Shown here: one piece after another, positions 7,842 through 15,862 of the stretch
Numbering within the stretch: position 1 is the first letter of the stretch
Layout of the letters: each line of letters starts with the position of its first letter
Assembly (NCBI GenBank): GCA_028688145.1
Contig: JAQTYU010000012.1
Span: 1-64,000, forward strand
Origin: Thiotrichaceae bacterium
Lineage (GTDB): Bacteria > Pseudomonadota > Gammaproteobacteria > Beggiatoales > Beggiatoaceae
Length of the DNA stretch: 64,000 nt
Direction: 5' to 3'
The notes under the pieces: model-generated
Database searches by the model: none
What the model saw: the letters and a program-made list of their open reading frames with translations, nothing else
What the model was told of the DNA's origin: nothing
Translations under genes and position numbers: made by a program

Positions 7842-8429
7842 TTACTTCTTAGCTTCAGGCGCGTCTTTAGCGGCTTCCACTTGTAATAAAATCTTCACTT
7901 CGTCGCCCACCGCAGGCGCGTATTTGGTCACGCCAAATTCGGTGCGCTTAATCGTGGTGGTGGCCGTTGCGCCACACACATCTTTCTTAAAAATCGGGTG
8001 TGTTGCACATTTGAAATGGGTCACGGTCAAAGTCACGGGCTTGGTCACGCCGTGCAGGGTTAATTCGCCTTCGATGCTGCTCAGATTGTCGCCTTCAAAA
8101 TCAAACTTGCTGGATTTGAAAGTCATTTTGGGGAATTTCTTCACGTCTAAGAAATCTTCGCCGCGTAAATGTTCTTCCAACTTGGCAAAACCCGTGTCGA
8201 TAGAAGCGGTGTCGATACTCACTTCAACGCTGCCCGTTTTTTCAGCCACATCAAGGCTTAATTTGCCCGTGGTGGTGTTAAAACGACCGCGATGGGTAGA
8301 ATAACCAAAGTGGTCAATTTCAAAGTTCGCGAAAGTATGCGTGGGGTCGATGGTGTAGCTGTCAGTTGCGGCAACAGCGGGTAAAGAAATCACAGAAGCT
8401 AACACGGCGGAAAATAATGCTTTTTTCAT
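7842..8429 (-). CDS. YceI-family periplasmic lipid-binding protein (first copy in map order)
   Basis: A 195-residue secreted protein with a signal peptide (MKKALFSAVLASVISLPAVAA). The YceI domain begins DSYTIDPTHTFANFEIDHFG and includes RGRFNTTTGKLSLD, KKFPKMTF.S and GELTLHGVTKPVTL, all typical of this lipocalin-like beta-barrel that holds a polyisoprenoid in related structures. I chose the ATG at 8429 because it opens a clean signal peptide; the longer upstream frame does not. Two cysteines (FKCATHP, KDVCGA) may pair. It is 19 bases after the second YceI gene and last in the operon, before a strong terminator. The role may be quinone or isoprenoid handling in the periplasm. Confidence 0.9.
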   Translation of the reverse strand: MKKALFSAVLASVISLPAVAATDSYTIDPTHTFANFEIDHFGYSTHRGRFNTTTGKLSLDVAEKTGSVEVSIDTASIDTGFAKLEEHLRGEDFLDVKKFPKMTFKSSKFDFEGDNLSSIEGELTLHGVTKPVTLTVTHFKCATHPIFKKDVCGATATTTIKRTEFGVTKYAPAVGDEVKILLQVEAAKDAPEAKK

Positions 8430-8448
8430 GAGAAATACTCCAAGTAAG

Positions 8449-9009
8449 TTATTCAGAAACAACGAGTTTAAAACGGATTTGTACTTCATCGGCAACGGTG
8501 TCGGTGTCAGACCACGCGCCTTCCCCAATATTGAACTGCAAACGCTTCAGGGGGAAACTGCCTTCAAGCACGCCCGTTTTTCCCGTGATTTTCAGGGTAA
8601 ACGGCGCGGTCACAGGATTAGTTTTGCCTTTAATGCTCATCTCGCCTGCGACTTCAAAACGATCACTGCCTAAACTTTTGACCGACTTCGCCACAAATTT
8701 CGCGGTGGGAAAAGCCTGCACATTAAACCAGCCCTTGCTTTTAACTTCGTCATTGGCTTCATTGCTGCCCGCATCAATACTGCTTAATACAATATTCAAT
8801 TCTGCGCTGGCTGCCTCAACTTTGGCAGGGTCAAAATTCAGTTTTGCGCTGAATTCTTTAAATTTCCCTTCCACAGGCACATTCATCTGTTTAGAAACAA
8901 AGCTGAGTTGACTTTGTTCTAACAGCACTTTATTGAAAGTCACGGCTTGGGTGGACAGGCTCACGCCGATTAAACTGCAGGCTAATAAACTTTGTTGCCA
9001 GATTTTCAT
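8449..9009 (-). CDS. YceI-family periplasmic protein (second copy in map order)
   Basis: A 186-residue protein with a signal peptide (MKIWQQSLLACSLIGVSLST) and a diverged YceI barrel (LSFVSKQMNVPVEGKFKEFS, AFPTAKFVAKSV, GEMSIKGKTNPVTAPF). It shares the family pattern but little sequence with the neighbouring YceI, so the pair is an old duplication or two separate lineages. The ATG at 9009 follows a GAGGGA site and overlaps the b561 stop by 4 bases, so the two are translationally coupled. In Escherichia coli a b561-type gene (yceJ) also precedes yceI, which supports a joint role with the cytochrome. Confidence 0.88.
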   Translation of the reverse strand: MKIWQQSLLACSLIGVSLSTQAVTFNKVLLEQSQLSFVSKQMNVPVEGKFKEFSAKLNFDPAKVEAASAELNIVLSSIDAGSNEANDEVKSKGWFNVQAFPTAKFVAKSVKSLGSDRFEVAGEMSIKGKTNPVTAPFTLKITGKTGVLEGSFPLKRLQFNIGEGAWSDTDTVADEVQIRFKLVVSE

Positions 9010-9554
9010 TTCGATTTCCCTCGACCTAACCACGGCAGCATTTGAGCCATCACATTGTCTTTCAGCACGAAATGATGTTTTAATGCCGCGCCAACATGTA
9101 AGCCCACCAAGGCTAATAAGCTCATATTCAGTAAAAAATGCACTTGTTTGAGCATGGCTGCTAATTCTTTGTTTTTTGCCAATAAATCAGGCAAAGGAAT
9201 CAAGCCCAAAAACACCACGGGAAAACCTGCGGCAGAACTCATTAACCAACCTGACAGCGGAATGCTAAACATTAACACATACAAAGCGACATGCACGGCG
9301 TGCGCAATTTGCTTTTCCCAATTATCCATAGTGTCTGGCAAGGCGGGCGCGGGATGGGTTAAACGCCACACTAAACGCAGACTCGCCAGCAAGAAAATTG
9401 TCACCCCTAACCATTTGTGCCATGAAAATAATTTCAGTTTGAAAGGGGAAAGTGACAAATTCGTCATGTAAAACCCCAGAGCAATTGCGATTAACATCCC
9501 CAGCGCAATGACCCAATGTAAGGCAATCGCGGTGCGTGTATAGCTTTGTGACAT
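9006..9554 (-). CDS. cytochrome b561 family membrane protein
   Basis: A 182-residue inner-membrane di-haem cytochrome of the bacterial b561 (YceJ/CybB) type. Four hydrophobic segments are visible: about residues 10-30 (ALHWVIALGMLIAIALGF), 45-65 (KWLGVTIFLLASLRLVWRL), 90-115 and 145-165. The haem-ligand histidines fit the family: ALHW, SWHKW, HAVHVALY and GLHVG. Such proteins move electrons between ubiquinone and other carriers. I chose the ATG at 9554, which begins MSQSYTRTAIALHW; the longer frame adds an unsupported tail. It follows nemA by 11 bases and overlaps the YceI gene by 4. Confidence 0.9.
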   Translation of the reverse strand: MSQSYTRTAIALHWVIALGMLIAIALGFYMTNLSLSPFKLKLFSWHKWLGVTIFLLASLRLVWRLTHPAPALPDTMDNWEKQIAHAVHVALYVLMFSIPLSGWLMSSAAGFPVVFLGLIPLPDLLAKNKELAAMLKQVHFLLNMSLLALVGLHVGAALKHHFVLKDNVMAQMLPWLGRGKSK

Positions 9555-9565
9555 GTAATTTCCTC

Positions 9566-10657
9566 TTAAGCCAAGGCAGGATAATCGGTATAACCGACCG
9601 CTGTGCCGCCGTAAAACGTGGCTTGATTCCACGCATTTAAGGGCGCGTTGCGGGCAAAACGGATGGGTAAATCAGGATTGGCAATGAACGCTTTTCCGAA
9701 CGCAATTGCATCTGCAATCTCGGCTTGAATCGCCTGATTTGCAGTTTCTTGGGTGTAGCCGCCATTGCTGACTAAAGTTCCACGGTAAAACGGGCGGAAA
9801 TGTGGCGCAACTTTTTGCACCATTTGGGGCTTGTCGGTGACGGGGTCGAGTGGTTCGACCAGTTCCAAAAACGCCAAAGGATAATCATTTAATCGGCTGA
9901 TCACATATTCAAAAATGCTTACGGGATCAGTGTCTACGCTATCAAAACCACGTATCCCACTAGGGGAAAGTCGCACGGCAACTTTATCTGCGCCCCAAAC
10001 ACTTAACAAAGCATCCAACACTTCAAACAGGAAACGCGCCCGATTTTCTAATGAGCCGCCGTATTCATCCGTGCGTTGATTGCTGGATTCATGTAAAAAC
10101 TGATCGACTAAATAGCCATTTGCGCCATGTAATTGTACCCCGTCAAAACCCGCAAGCTGTGCATTTTTGGCGGCTTGCCGATAATCTTCGATAATCGCTT
10201 TAATTTCAGCAATTGTTAAAGCGCGGGGCAATTCTGGGCGAACGATGCCTTGATCAGTGAAACAGTTGCCGCTTTCTGCCCGAATTGCGGAAGGCGCGAC
10301 GGGAGCTGCGCCATTGTGAAAATAGCTGTGTGAAATCCGCCCACAATGCCACAGTTGGATAAAAATTCTGCCGTCCTTGGCGTGGACTGCGTCCGTCACT
10401 TGTTTCCAGCCTGCAATTTGTGCAGCACTGTGAATGCCGGGCGTGAACGCGTAGCCGCGTGCTTGTTCAGAAATCTGTGAGCCTTCGGTGATGATAATTC
10501 CTGCACCTGCGCGTTGTGCGTAATATTCGGCATGCAATGCGGTGGGTGCGCTGTCAGGATTATTTGCCCGACTCCGCGTCAAGGGTGACATCAACATCCG
10601 ATTAGGTAACTGATATGCCCCAATTTTGATTGGCGTTAATAAAGCCTGTGATTCCAT
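9566..10657 (-). CDS. nemA: old yellow enzyme, alkene reductase (NemA-like)
   Basis: A 363-residue FMN enzyme of the OYE family that reduces activated C=C bonds of N-ethylmaleimide, quinones and other electrophiles with NAD(P)H. The TIM barrel opens with PIKIGAYQLPNRMLMSPLTR. QLWHCGR and the substrate-binding pair in VQLHGANGYLVDQFL are present, as is the C-terminal FMN phosphate region (NGGYT...AFGKAFIANPDLP). Length is standard. It is preceded by a palindromic operator and a MarR gene on the same strand and followed 11 bases on by cytochrome b561, suggesting an electrophile or quinone stress operon. Confidence 0.92.
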   Translation of the reverse strand: MESQALLTPIKIGAYQLPNRMLMSPLTRSRANNPDSAPTALHAEYYAQRAGAGIIITEGSQISEQARGYAFTPGIHSAAQIAGWKQVTDAVHAKDGRIFIQLWHCGRISHSYFHNGAAPVAPSAIRAESGNCFTDQGIVRPELPRALTIAEIKAIIEDYRQAAKNAQLAGFDGVQLHGANGYLVDQFLHESSNQRTDEYGGSLENRARFLFEVLDALLSVWGADKVAVRLSPSGIRGFDSVDTDPVSIFEYVISRLNDYPLAFLELVEPLDPVTDKPQMVQKVAPHFRPFYRGTLVSNGGYTQETANQAIQAEIADAIAFGKAFIANPDLPIRFARNAPLNAWNQATFYGGTAVGYTDYPALA

Positions 10658-10697
10658 AACATAGCATCCTTATAACTTGGAGATATAAATTAAATCT

Positions 10698-10716
10698 AAT
10701 TAGGACAGTCCTAATT
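10698..10716 (-). promoter_or_regulatory. palindromic operator between marR and nemA
   Basis: AATTAGGACAGTCCTAATT is a perfect 9-1-9 inverted repeat about 40 bases before the nemA start. It is the expected size for a MarR or TetR dimer site. Confidence 0.6.
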
Positions 10717-10746
10717 CAAACTATTATGACGAAAAAAAAACCAATT

Positions 10747-11196
10747 TCAAGGCTGGGGAAATAAATTCCTAATTTTAGCGAGTGCTTGTACAGCCTCACG
10801 CCGTTCACTTTCAGTTAATTTTTCAAACTGTGTTTTTAAGTGCAAAATATGCGCGGGAAAAACTTCTTCAAACAGTTCTTCGCCTTTGGGCGTGAGCGCA
10901 ATTTGTGAAGTGCGGCGGTCTTCTGTACCTGCAATCCGGGTAATTAAGCCTTTTTCTACCAAACGGTCTAAAATACCCGTCAGTGTGCCCTTTGTGATTA
11001 ACGTCTTTTCGCCGAGTTCTTTACAGGTCATGCCTTGCGTATTGCCGAGGGTGGTTAATACGTCAAATTGTGGCGTAGTTAAACCCAAACTGCGAATATG
11101 TGCATTACCATAAGCGGTAAAGGTTTGATAGGTATAAACCAGTTCTCTCACCAGATTTAGGAAACACTCTTGGGCGGCTTGTTTAGAAGTATACAT
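10747..11196 (-). CDS. MarR-family transcriptional regulator
   Basis: A 149-residue winged-helix repressor. The start MYTSKQAAQECFLNLVREL is the dimerisation helix. The DNA-binding part runs through LGLTTPQFDVLTTLGN, MTCKELGEKTLITKGTLTGI and LDRLVEKGLITR, with the wing GTEDRRTSQIALTPKG, a textbook MarR layout. I chose the ATG at 11196; the longer frame from 11265 adds a hydrophobic stretch lying over the promoter. It precedes nemA on the same strand with 89 bases between, holding one palindrome; another palindrome lies upstream of it. It probably represses itself and the nemA operon and responds to an electrophile or phenolic ligand. Confidence 0.88.
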   Translation of the reverse strand: MYTSKQAAQECFLNLVRELVYTYQTFTAYGNAHIRSLGLTTPQFDVLTTLGNTQGMTCKELGEKTLITKGTLTGILDRLVEKGLITRIAGTEDRRTSQIALTPKGEELFEEVFPAHILHLKTQFEKLTESERREAVQALAKIRNLFPQP

Positions 11197-11228
11197 GACA
11201 GTGTGCTTAATAATAGTTTTAATTAGTA

Positions 11229-11246
11229 TAGTTCTTATTAGAACTA
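11229..11246. promoter_or_regulatory. palindromic operator between marR and tetR
   Basis: TAGTTCTTATTAGAACTA is a perfect 7-4-7 inverted repeat, 33 bases from the marR start and 90 from the divergent tetR start. Its half (ATTAGAAC) resembles that of the site at 10698 (ATTAGGAC), so one protein may read both. Confidence 0.55.
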
Positions 11247-11336
11247 AATACAAGCTTACGTGCATTTTTTTTACATCTATGCTTTAATGTAAGATAAAAA
11301 TGACGGGAAGTATTTTTTTGACGCTTAGTAAAGATT

Positions 11337-12107
11337 ATGACAACGATAAAAACACTCACACGTAAACAACGTGAATTATTGCAACGCGAAGATTTAATTT
11401 TAGATACGGCGCGGAATCTGCTCTATACCTATGGTTATCTGGGATTAACCATGGATAAAATTGCGGAGTCGATGGAGTATTCCAAAGGCACGATTTATCA
11501 GCACTTTAGCTGCAAAGAAGAGGTTTTAACTAATCTTTGTATTCGCTCTCTCTCTTTATTGCAAGAACTAATTACCCGTGCCGCGCAATTTGATGGTTGC
11601 TCACGAGAACGCATTACGGCGGTGATGGTTGCCTATAGCCTATTTGTATTTTTATACCCTACTGATTTTGACACTTTGCAAATGATTAAAACTTGCTCGA
11701 TACGCGACAAGATATCGCCTGAGAGCCAACAAGCTTTATTAAAAACTGAGATTCAAGTACACCGCACAATTGTTGAAATTGTGTTGGATGCAATGGCGCA
11801 GGGTGATTTGAATTTACGTTCTGATATTTTGCCCGAGGAAGTGGTGTTTAATTTGTGGGCAACGGCGTATGGCACTTTGCTGATTTTGACGAAAGATGTG
11901 CCGCTGATTCAGATGGGGATTCCTGAACCGTATAGTATGTTACGGCGCATGGCAAATCACTTTCTGGACAGTTTACACTGGCAACCGCTTTCAGGAAAAA
12001 TCGATGGTGAAGTGTTATATCAACGTCTGTTAGAAAATTTGTTCGCGCCTGAAGTGGCACAATTGTCGCCTGAAGTGAAACAACGCTTTTTGAGTATTTT
12101 TGGGTAG
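11337..12107 (+). CDS. TetR-family transcriptional regulator
   Basis: A 256-residue regulator. Residues about 18-65 form the TetR helix-turn-helix: REDLILDTARNLLYTYGYLG, then LTMDKIAESMEYSKGTIYQHF. The C-terminal two thirds is a helical ligand-binding domain that I cannot assign to a substrate. It is a little longer than the usual 200 residues. It is transcribed away from marR with a shared 140-base region containing a palindrome, so it could control itself or the marR-nemA run; in Escherichia coli nemA is controlled by a TetR protein, NemR, but orthology is not shown here. Repeat family B follows directly. Confidence 0.85.
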   Translation: MTTIKTLTRKQRELLQREDLILDTARNLLYTYGYLGLTMDKIAESMEYSKGTIYQHFSCKEEVLTNLCIRSLSLLQELITRAAQFDGCSRERITAVMVAYSLFVFLYPTDFDTLQMIKTCSIRDKISPESQQALLKTEIQVHRTIVEIVLDAMAQGDLNLRSDILPEEVVFNLWATAYGTLLILTKDVPLIQMGIPEPYSMLRRMANHFLDSLHWQPLSGKIDGEVLYQRLLENLFAPEVAQLSPEVKQRFLSIFG

Positions 12108-12113
12108 AAGTTC

Positions 12114-12227
12114 GTAGGGTGCATAAGGCGTAGCCGCCATGCACCTAGATATGGTAGCTCATCAAAATAGGATTTCGAGCTGTTTTTAATTTGTTAAGGT
12201 GTATGGCGCGATGCTTATACACCCTAC
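12114..12227. repeat. inverted-repeat (MITE-like) element, family B
   Basis: The ends are GTAGGGTGCATAAGGCG and, inverted, CGCGATGCTTATACACCCTAC, with a second inner pair around GCCATGCACC/GGTGTATGGC. A closely matching full copy is at 30901-31002, and single arms are at 40668-40700 and 61756-61780. It has no coding capacity. Confidence 0.75.
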
Positions 12228-12231
12228 AAAC

Positions 12232-12999
12232 TTAAATCGTATAATCCACAATCACAGGCGCGTGATCTGAAAAACGCTCCGCCCGGTAAATTTCTACGCG
12301 CTCCACCAAATCCCGCAATGCAGGCGAAATGACTTGATAATCAATACGCCAACCGACATTTTTCGCCCATGCCTGCCCCCGATTTGACCACCACGAATAT
12401 TCCCCTTCCAATTGATTTAACACCCGAAACGCATCCACAAAACCCACTTCGCCAAATAATTGTTCCATCCATGCGCGTTCTTCAGGCAAAAAACCTGAGA
12501 ATTTTTGGTTAGTACGCCAATTTTTTAAATCAATGGGACGGTGGGCAATATTCCAGTCACCGCTAATAACCAGCTTTGGCGTGTCTTGCAAACGCTGCTG
12601 CAAATACGGCAAGAATTTATCCATGAATTCAAATTTTTTAATCTGCCGATCAGGGCTAGAACTGCCCGAGTGCATATACAACGAAACCAGATGCAAATCG
12701 CCCAAGCGCACTTCTAAATATCGCCCTTCTTGGTCGATTTCTTCCCAGCCAATGCCTTCAATGATTTCGTCAGGCTGTTGGCGGCTATACACCGCAACGC
12801 CGCTATAACCGCGCTTTTGCGCACTGTGATAATAGCAATGATAGCCTGCGGGATGAAACAGCGCGTCACTGAGTTGTTCAGGTTGCGCCTTGGTTTCTTG
12901 CAAACACACCACATCAGGCTGTTGCTGCTCTAGCCAAGTAAAAAAGCCTTTCTTTGCCGCAGCACGAATACCATTCACATTACAAGTGATTACACGCAT
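12232..12999 (-). CDS. xthA: exodeoxyribonuclease III
   Basis: A 255-residue AP endonuclease/3'-5' exonuclease of base excision repair. The EEP fold is marked by the N-terminal ITCNVNGIRAA, the catalytic acid in VVCLQETKAQ, YSGVAVYSR, the catalytic GDWNIAHRPIDL, and the C-terminal WRIDYQVISP and FSDHAPVIVDY. Its length and motif spacing agree with the XthA/ExoA group. It is alone on the minus strand, with a hairpin separating it from gspD and a family B repeat just past its stop. Confidence 0.94.
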   Translation of the reverse strand: MRVITCNVNGIRAAAKKGFFTWLEQQQPDVVCLQETKAQPEQLSDALFHPAGYHCYYHSAQKRGYSGVAVYSRQQPDEIIEGIGWEEIDQEGRYLEVRLGDLHLVSLYMHSGSSSPDRQIKKFEFMDKFLPYLQQRLQDTPKLVISGDWNIAHRPIDLKNWRTNQKFSGFLPEERAWMEQLFGEVGFVDAFRVLNQLEGEYSWWSNRGQAWAKNVGWRIDYQVISPALRDLVERVEIYRAERFSDHAPVIVDYTI

Positions 13000-13033
13000 A
13001 GTTTGAAATTTTTCTGGAATTTTAAGAGAGGAA

Positions 13034-13069
13034 TTGAACCGCGATTCAGTGAAATCAATCGCGGTTCAA
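13034..13069 (-). terminator. hairpin after gspD
   Basis: TTGAACCGCGATT pairs perfectly with AATCGCGGTTCAA around a 10-base loop, 19 bases past the gspD stop. The T-run after it is weak, so it may be only a partial terminator. Confidence 0.65.
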
Positions 13070-13087
13070 ACGTTGAAAGCGGATTAA

Positions 13088-15451
13088 TTACGATTCTTTC
13101 GGCGTTACTTCGATTTCAATTTCAACGGGGTTTTCTTCACGCGGCACAACAACTTCGGGCTGGCGTAAATTGGGCACGGGTGAAGGTTGTTGAGGTTCTT
13201 CATCGTGATCCAGATAATTATTCAACATAATATCATGGTCATTTAGCAAGGCTGTAATCGCACTCATCCGACGCTTAAAGCGATTTAACATACCTGTATT
13301 ATCGGCTTTGGGATTGATGATTTCAGGAACCATAATCAATACCAGTTCTGTGCGTGAATTGCTTTTATCTGTAGTGCCAAATAAAGTTCTCCCTATTATA
13401 GGAATATCTTTCAGACCAGGAAGACCTTGTGTACTATCACTGCCACGGGTTTCAATCAAACCGCCAATAACGATAGCATCCCCATTTTTGACTACCACTG
13501 CGGTTTGTACTTTACGTTGATTGAAAGATTGCAAGTCCTGAGTAGTCCGCTTGCCCCCCAAGGATGAAACTTCTTGATAAATTTTAAGATTTACAATGCC
13601 TTCATCATTGATACGCGGAGTCACTTTTAAGGTAATACCCGTGTCTTTGTATTGTACACTGTTGGATATTTGAGAGGTCACGGTTGAAGAGTTCAACTGC
13701 GTAATCATCGGTTCACTCGTACCGACGTTGATCGTCGCTTCCTCATTATTACGCACCAAAATCGAAGGACGTGATAATAAACTCACTTCACTTTCAGCTG
13801 CGAGGGTGTTCAGAATAGCGGTCAAGCGTCCGCCCACCTGATTGATCACAAGACCTGACAGTGAGCTTATGCCGCTGCTGGTAGTCGCTGTGCTTGTAGT
13901 TGTGGTCCCCCCTGGTGGAGTGTTAGTGGTACTGCTACTACTCGAGCTGCTTGAACCTGGCGAGATTACACTTGCGTTAGGAATCTTAAAGTTTGTACCC
14001 ACGTAGCTACCATTACTGGTTGAACCGAATAATGCCCGCCAGTTAATCCCGAATTGACTGCTCTTGTCTAAACTAACTTCAGCAATCACCACATTGATCA
14101 TCACTTCTTTTGGCACTTGGTCCAAACCGTGAATCGTGCCCAATAATTGACGATAATCACGAGGTTTGGCACGGATAATTAAACTATTCGTCGCTTCATC
14201 AGCCACGATATTCACTTTCAAATCCGCAGAAACCGTGCCTTCTTCACCTGGGCCAGGCGTTTTTCCAGGAACTGGGACGGTGATCGGCGGTTGATTGGGG
14301 TCTGCTGAAGGGATTTGTGCGGTTTGCTGCTGATTTTTCAAACGCCGTTCTTTTTCTTCAGCCGCTTTCTTGTCTTCAATCTTGAAAACATCCGTCAAAG
14401 TCGTGGCTAATTTCTTGGCTTCCAAATTTTTTACATTGTAAATAAAGACTTGTTCGCCACCTTCTTCGCTGCGCTCGTCTAAAACATCAATCCATGTGGT
14501 CACTTCATTAAAGCTACCATTGGGCGGCGCGATAGCGAGAATGGCGTTAATCCGTTCCAAAGCGATGAATTGATAAACCGGGGTTGCGCCTGCCACACCC
14601 TTCAGAATTTTATCCAATTCGACTTGGACTTCTGCGGCTTTGCTGTTGGCTAGACGGTATAAACGCATTCCACGGTGCAAGAACGGATCGGAGTCCATCA
14701 CTGACAATAATTTATTGACGCGGTTGATGCGGTCAGGGCTGGCAATCACCCCGATTAAATTCAAATTCGAGAGGCTTAAAATGCGCCCTTGCGGCTCAAT
14801 TAAAGGTTTGAGCACGGTCAAAGCGGCTTCAACAGAAATATAACGCAAGGGGGTGATTTGCATCACATCAGACGCATTTAAGGTTCTCAGCGAGCCAGAC
14901 ATACCAATATTGGCGGGTAAAGAAGGGCCACTCTTTTTGAAGTGATAAACCGCGCCTTTCTTTTCCATCGAAACCCCTGTGTCAGTCAACAGGAGTTGTA
15001 ATAAAGGCCAGAGGTCTTCACGTTTCAAAGGCTTATCAGGCGGGGTGCGTAAAGTGACTTTATCGCCAATCGCGGGATCAATCACCACACTCAAACCCAG
15101 CGCGTCGGCAATGGTTTCAATCAATTGGCGCAGATCAACTTGCTCAAAGTTAAGTTCTAGAGGGGTGTCGCTTTTGACGCTAAATTCAGCAGGAGGTCTC
15201 TCCGAAGAGGATGCCATATTAGGTAAACTGCCCACCCGATTCACTTGTTTGAGTGGCAAGGATCGCGGTTTGACAACGGGCGTTTTAGGAGCTGCCGTGT
15301 TAGCTTGGGTAGTCGCTGTGCTGTGTTTTTGCACTTCACCCAGTGCCATTTCTGCGGCACTCATCGGAGGCTTTTTTGCAGCAGGGGGGGCACAGGCAAC
15401 TACGACACTGCTACACAACAATGCGAGACTCAGTCGTTTCGAAACAGCCAA
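13088..15451 (-). CDS. gspD: type II secretion system secretin GspD
   Basis: A 787-residue outer-membrane secretin. A lipoprotein signal (LLCSSVVVACAPP) ends at a cysteine near residue 20, so the protein may be lipid-anchored. A Pro/Ala-rich linker is followed by the N0 domain (ELNFEQVDLRQLIETIADAL), N1-N3 repeats (residues about 185-470, including a Pro-rich insertion VPGKTPGPGEEG) and the secretin barrel from about 470 (VMINVVIAEVSLDKSSQFGI ... VQTAVVVKNGDAIVIGGLI). A Ser/Thr-rich loop sits in the barrel. None of the other gsp genes is next to it, so the machine must be completed elsewhere. A type IV pilus PilQ is the alternative, but the N0 and lipobox layout fits GspD better. Confidence 0.85.
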   Translation of the reverse strand: MAVSKRLSLALLCSSVVVACAPPAAKKPPMSAAEMALGEVQKHSTATTQANTAAPKTPVVKPRSLPLKQVNRVGSLPNMASSSERPPAEFSVKSDTPLELNFEQVDLRQLIETIADALGLSVVIDPAIGDKVTLRTPPDKPLKREDLWPLLQLLLTDTGVSMEKKGAVYHFKKSGPSLPANIGMSGSLRTLNASDVMQITPLRYISVEAALTVLKPLIEPQGRILSLSNLNLIGVIASPDRINRVNKLLSVMDSDPFLHRGMRLYRLANSKAAEVQVELDKILKGVAGATPVYQFIALERINAILAIAPPNGSFNEVTTWIDVLDERSEEGGEQVFIYNVKNLEAKKLATTLTDVFKIEDKKAAEEKERRLKNQQQTAQIPSADPNQPPITVPVPGKTPGPGEEGTVSADLKVNIVADEATNSLIIRAKPRDYRQLLGTIHGLDQVPKEVMINVVIAEVSLDKSSQFGINWRALFGSTSNGSYVGTNFKIPNASVISPGSSSSSSSSTTNTPPGGTTTTSTATTSSGISSLSGLVINQVGGRLTAILNTLAAESEVSLLSRPSILVRNNEEATINVGTSEPMITQLNSSTVTSQISNSVQYKDTGITLKVTPRINDEGIVNLKIYQEVSSLGGKRTTQDLQSFNQRKVQTAVVVKNGDAIVIGGLIETRGSDSTQGLPGLKDIPIIGRTLFGTTDKSNSRTELVLIMVPEIINPKADNTGMLNRFKRRMSAITALLNDHDIMLNNYLDHDEEPQQPSPVPNLRQPEVVVPREENPVEIEIEVTPKES

Positions 15452-15701
15452 GGGTGTATCCTTTTATCAAGTAGTGACTCATTCAAGAGTCTAAAATTGA
15501 GTTATTGCTTATCTTAATTTACGCACTTTAATAGATTCATCGGTAGATTTTCTATGCGCTCCTGCACTAAAAACTTAATCGATTGAATCTATAAGAGAAT
15601 TATTTTGAACCGCGCAAAGACTAAGCTAAATGAATAATGATCGCTCATTATAGCAAAATATTAACGATTGATTTGAATCATGTATTCATAAAATAAAACT
15701 A

Positions 15702-15816
15702 TGCCCCTAATCCCTTAAAGGGAGCTTTTAAAGATTAAAAAGAAGTTCCTAAATCCCCTGAAGGAGACTTAAAAGATTATTTTATCTTTAGCTTCTTTTA
15801 GGGAATTGGGGGCTTG
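15702..15816. repeat. palindromic intergenic repeat, family A
   Basis: Two C-rich units (GCCCCTAATCCCTTAAAGGGA and CCTAAATCCCCTGAAGGAGAC) are followed by the inverted arm AGCTTCTTTTAGGGAATTGG and GGGCTT. The region 15452-15701 is otherwise AT-rich and should hold the gspD promoter; no gene is seen in it. Confidence 0.7.
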
Positions 15817-15862
15817 TTTTGAACTTGATTCATCCCAAATCCTTTTCACCCCCGAGTTCCCC

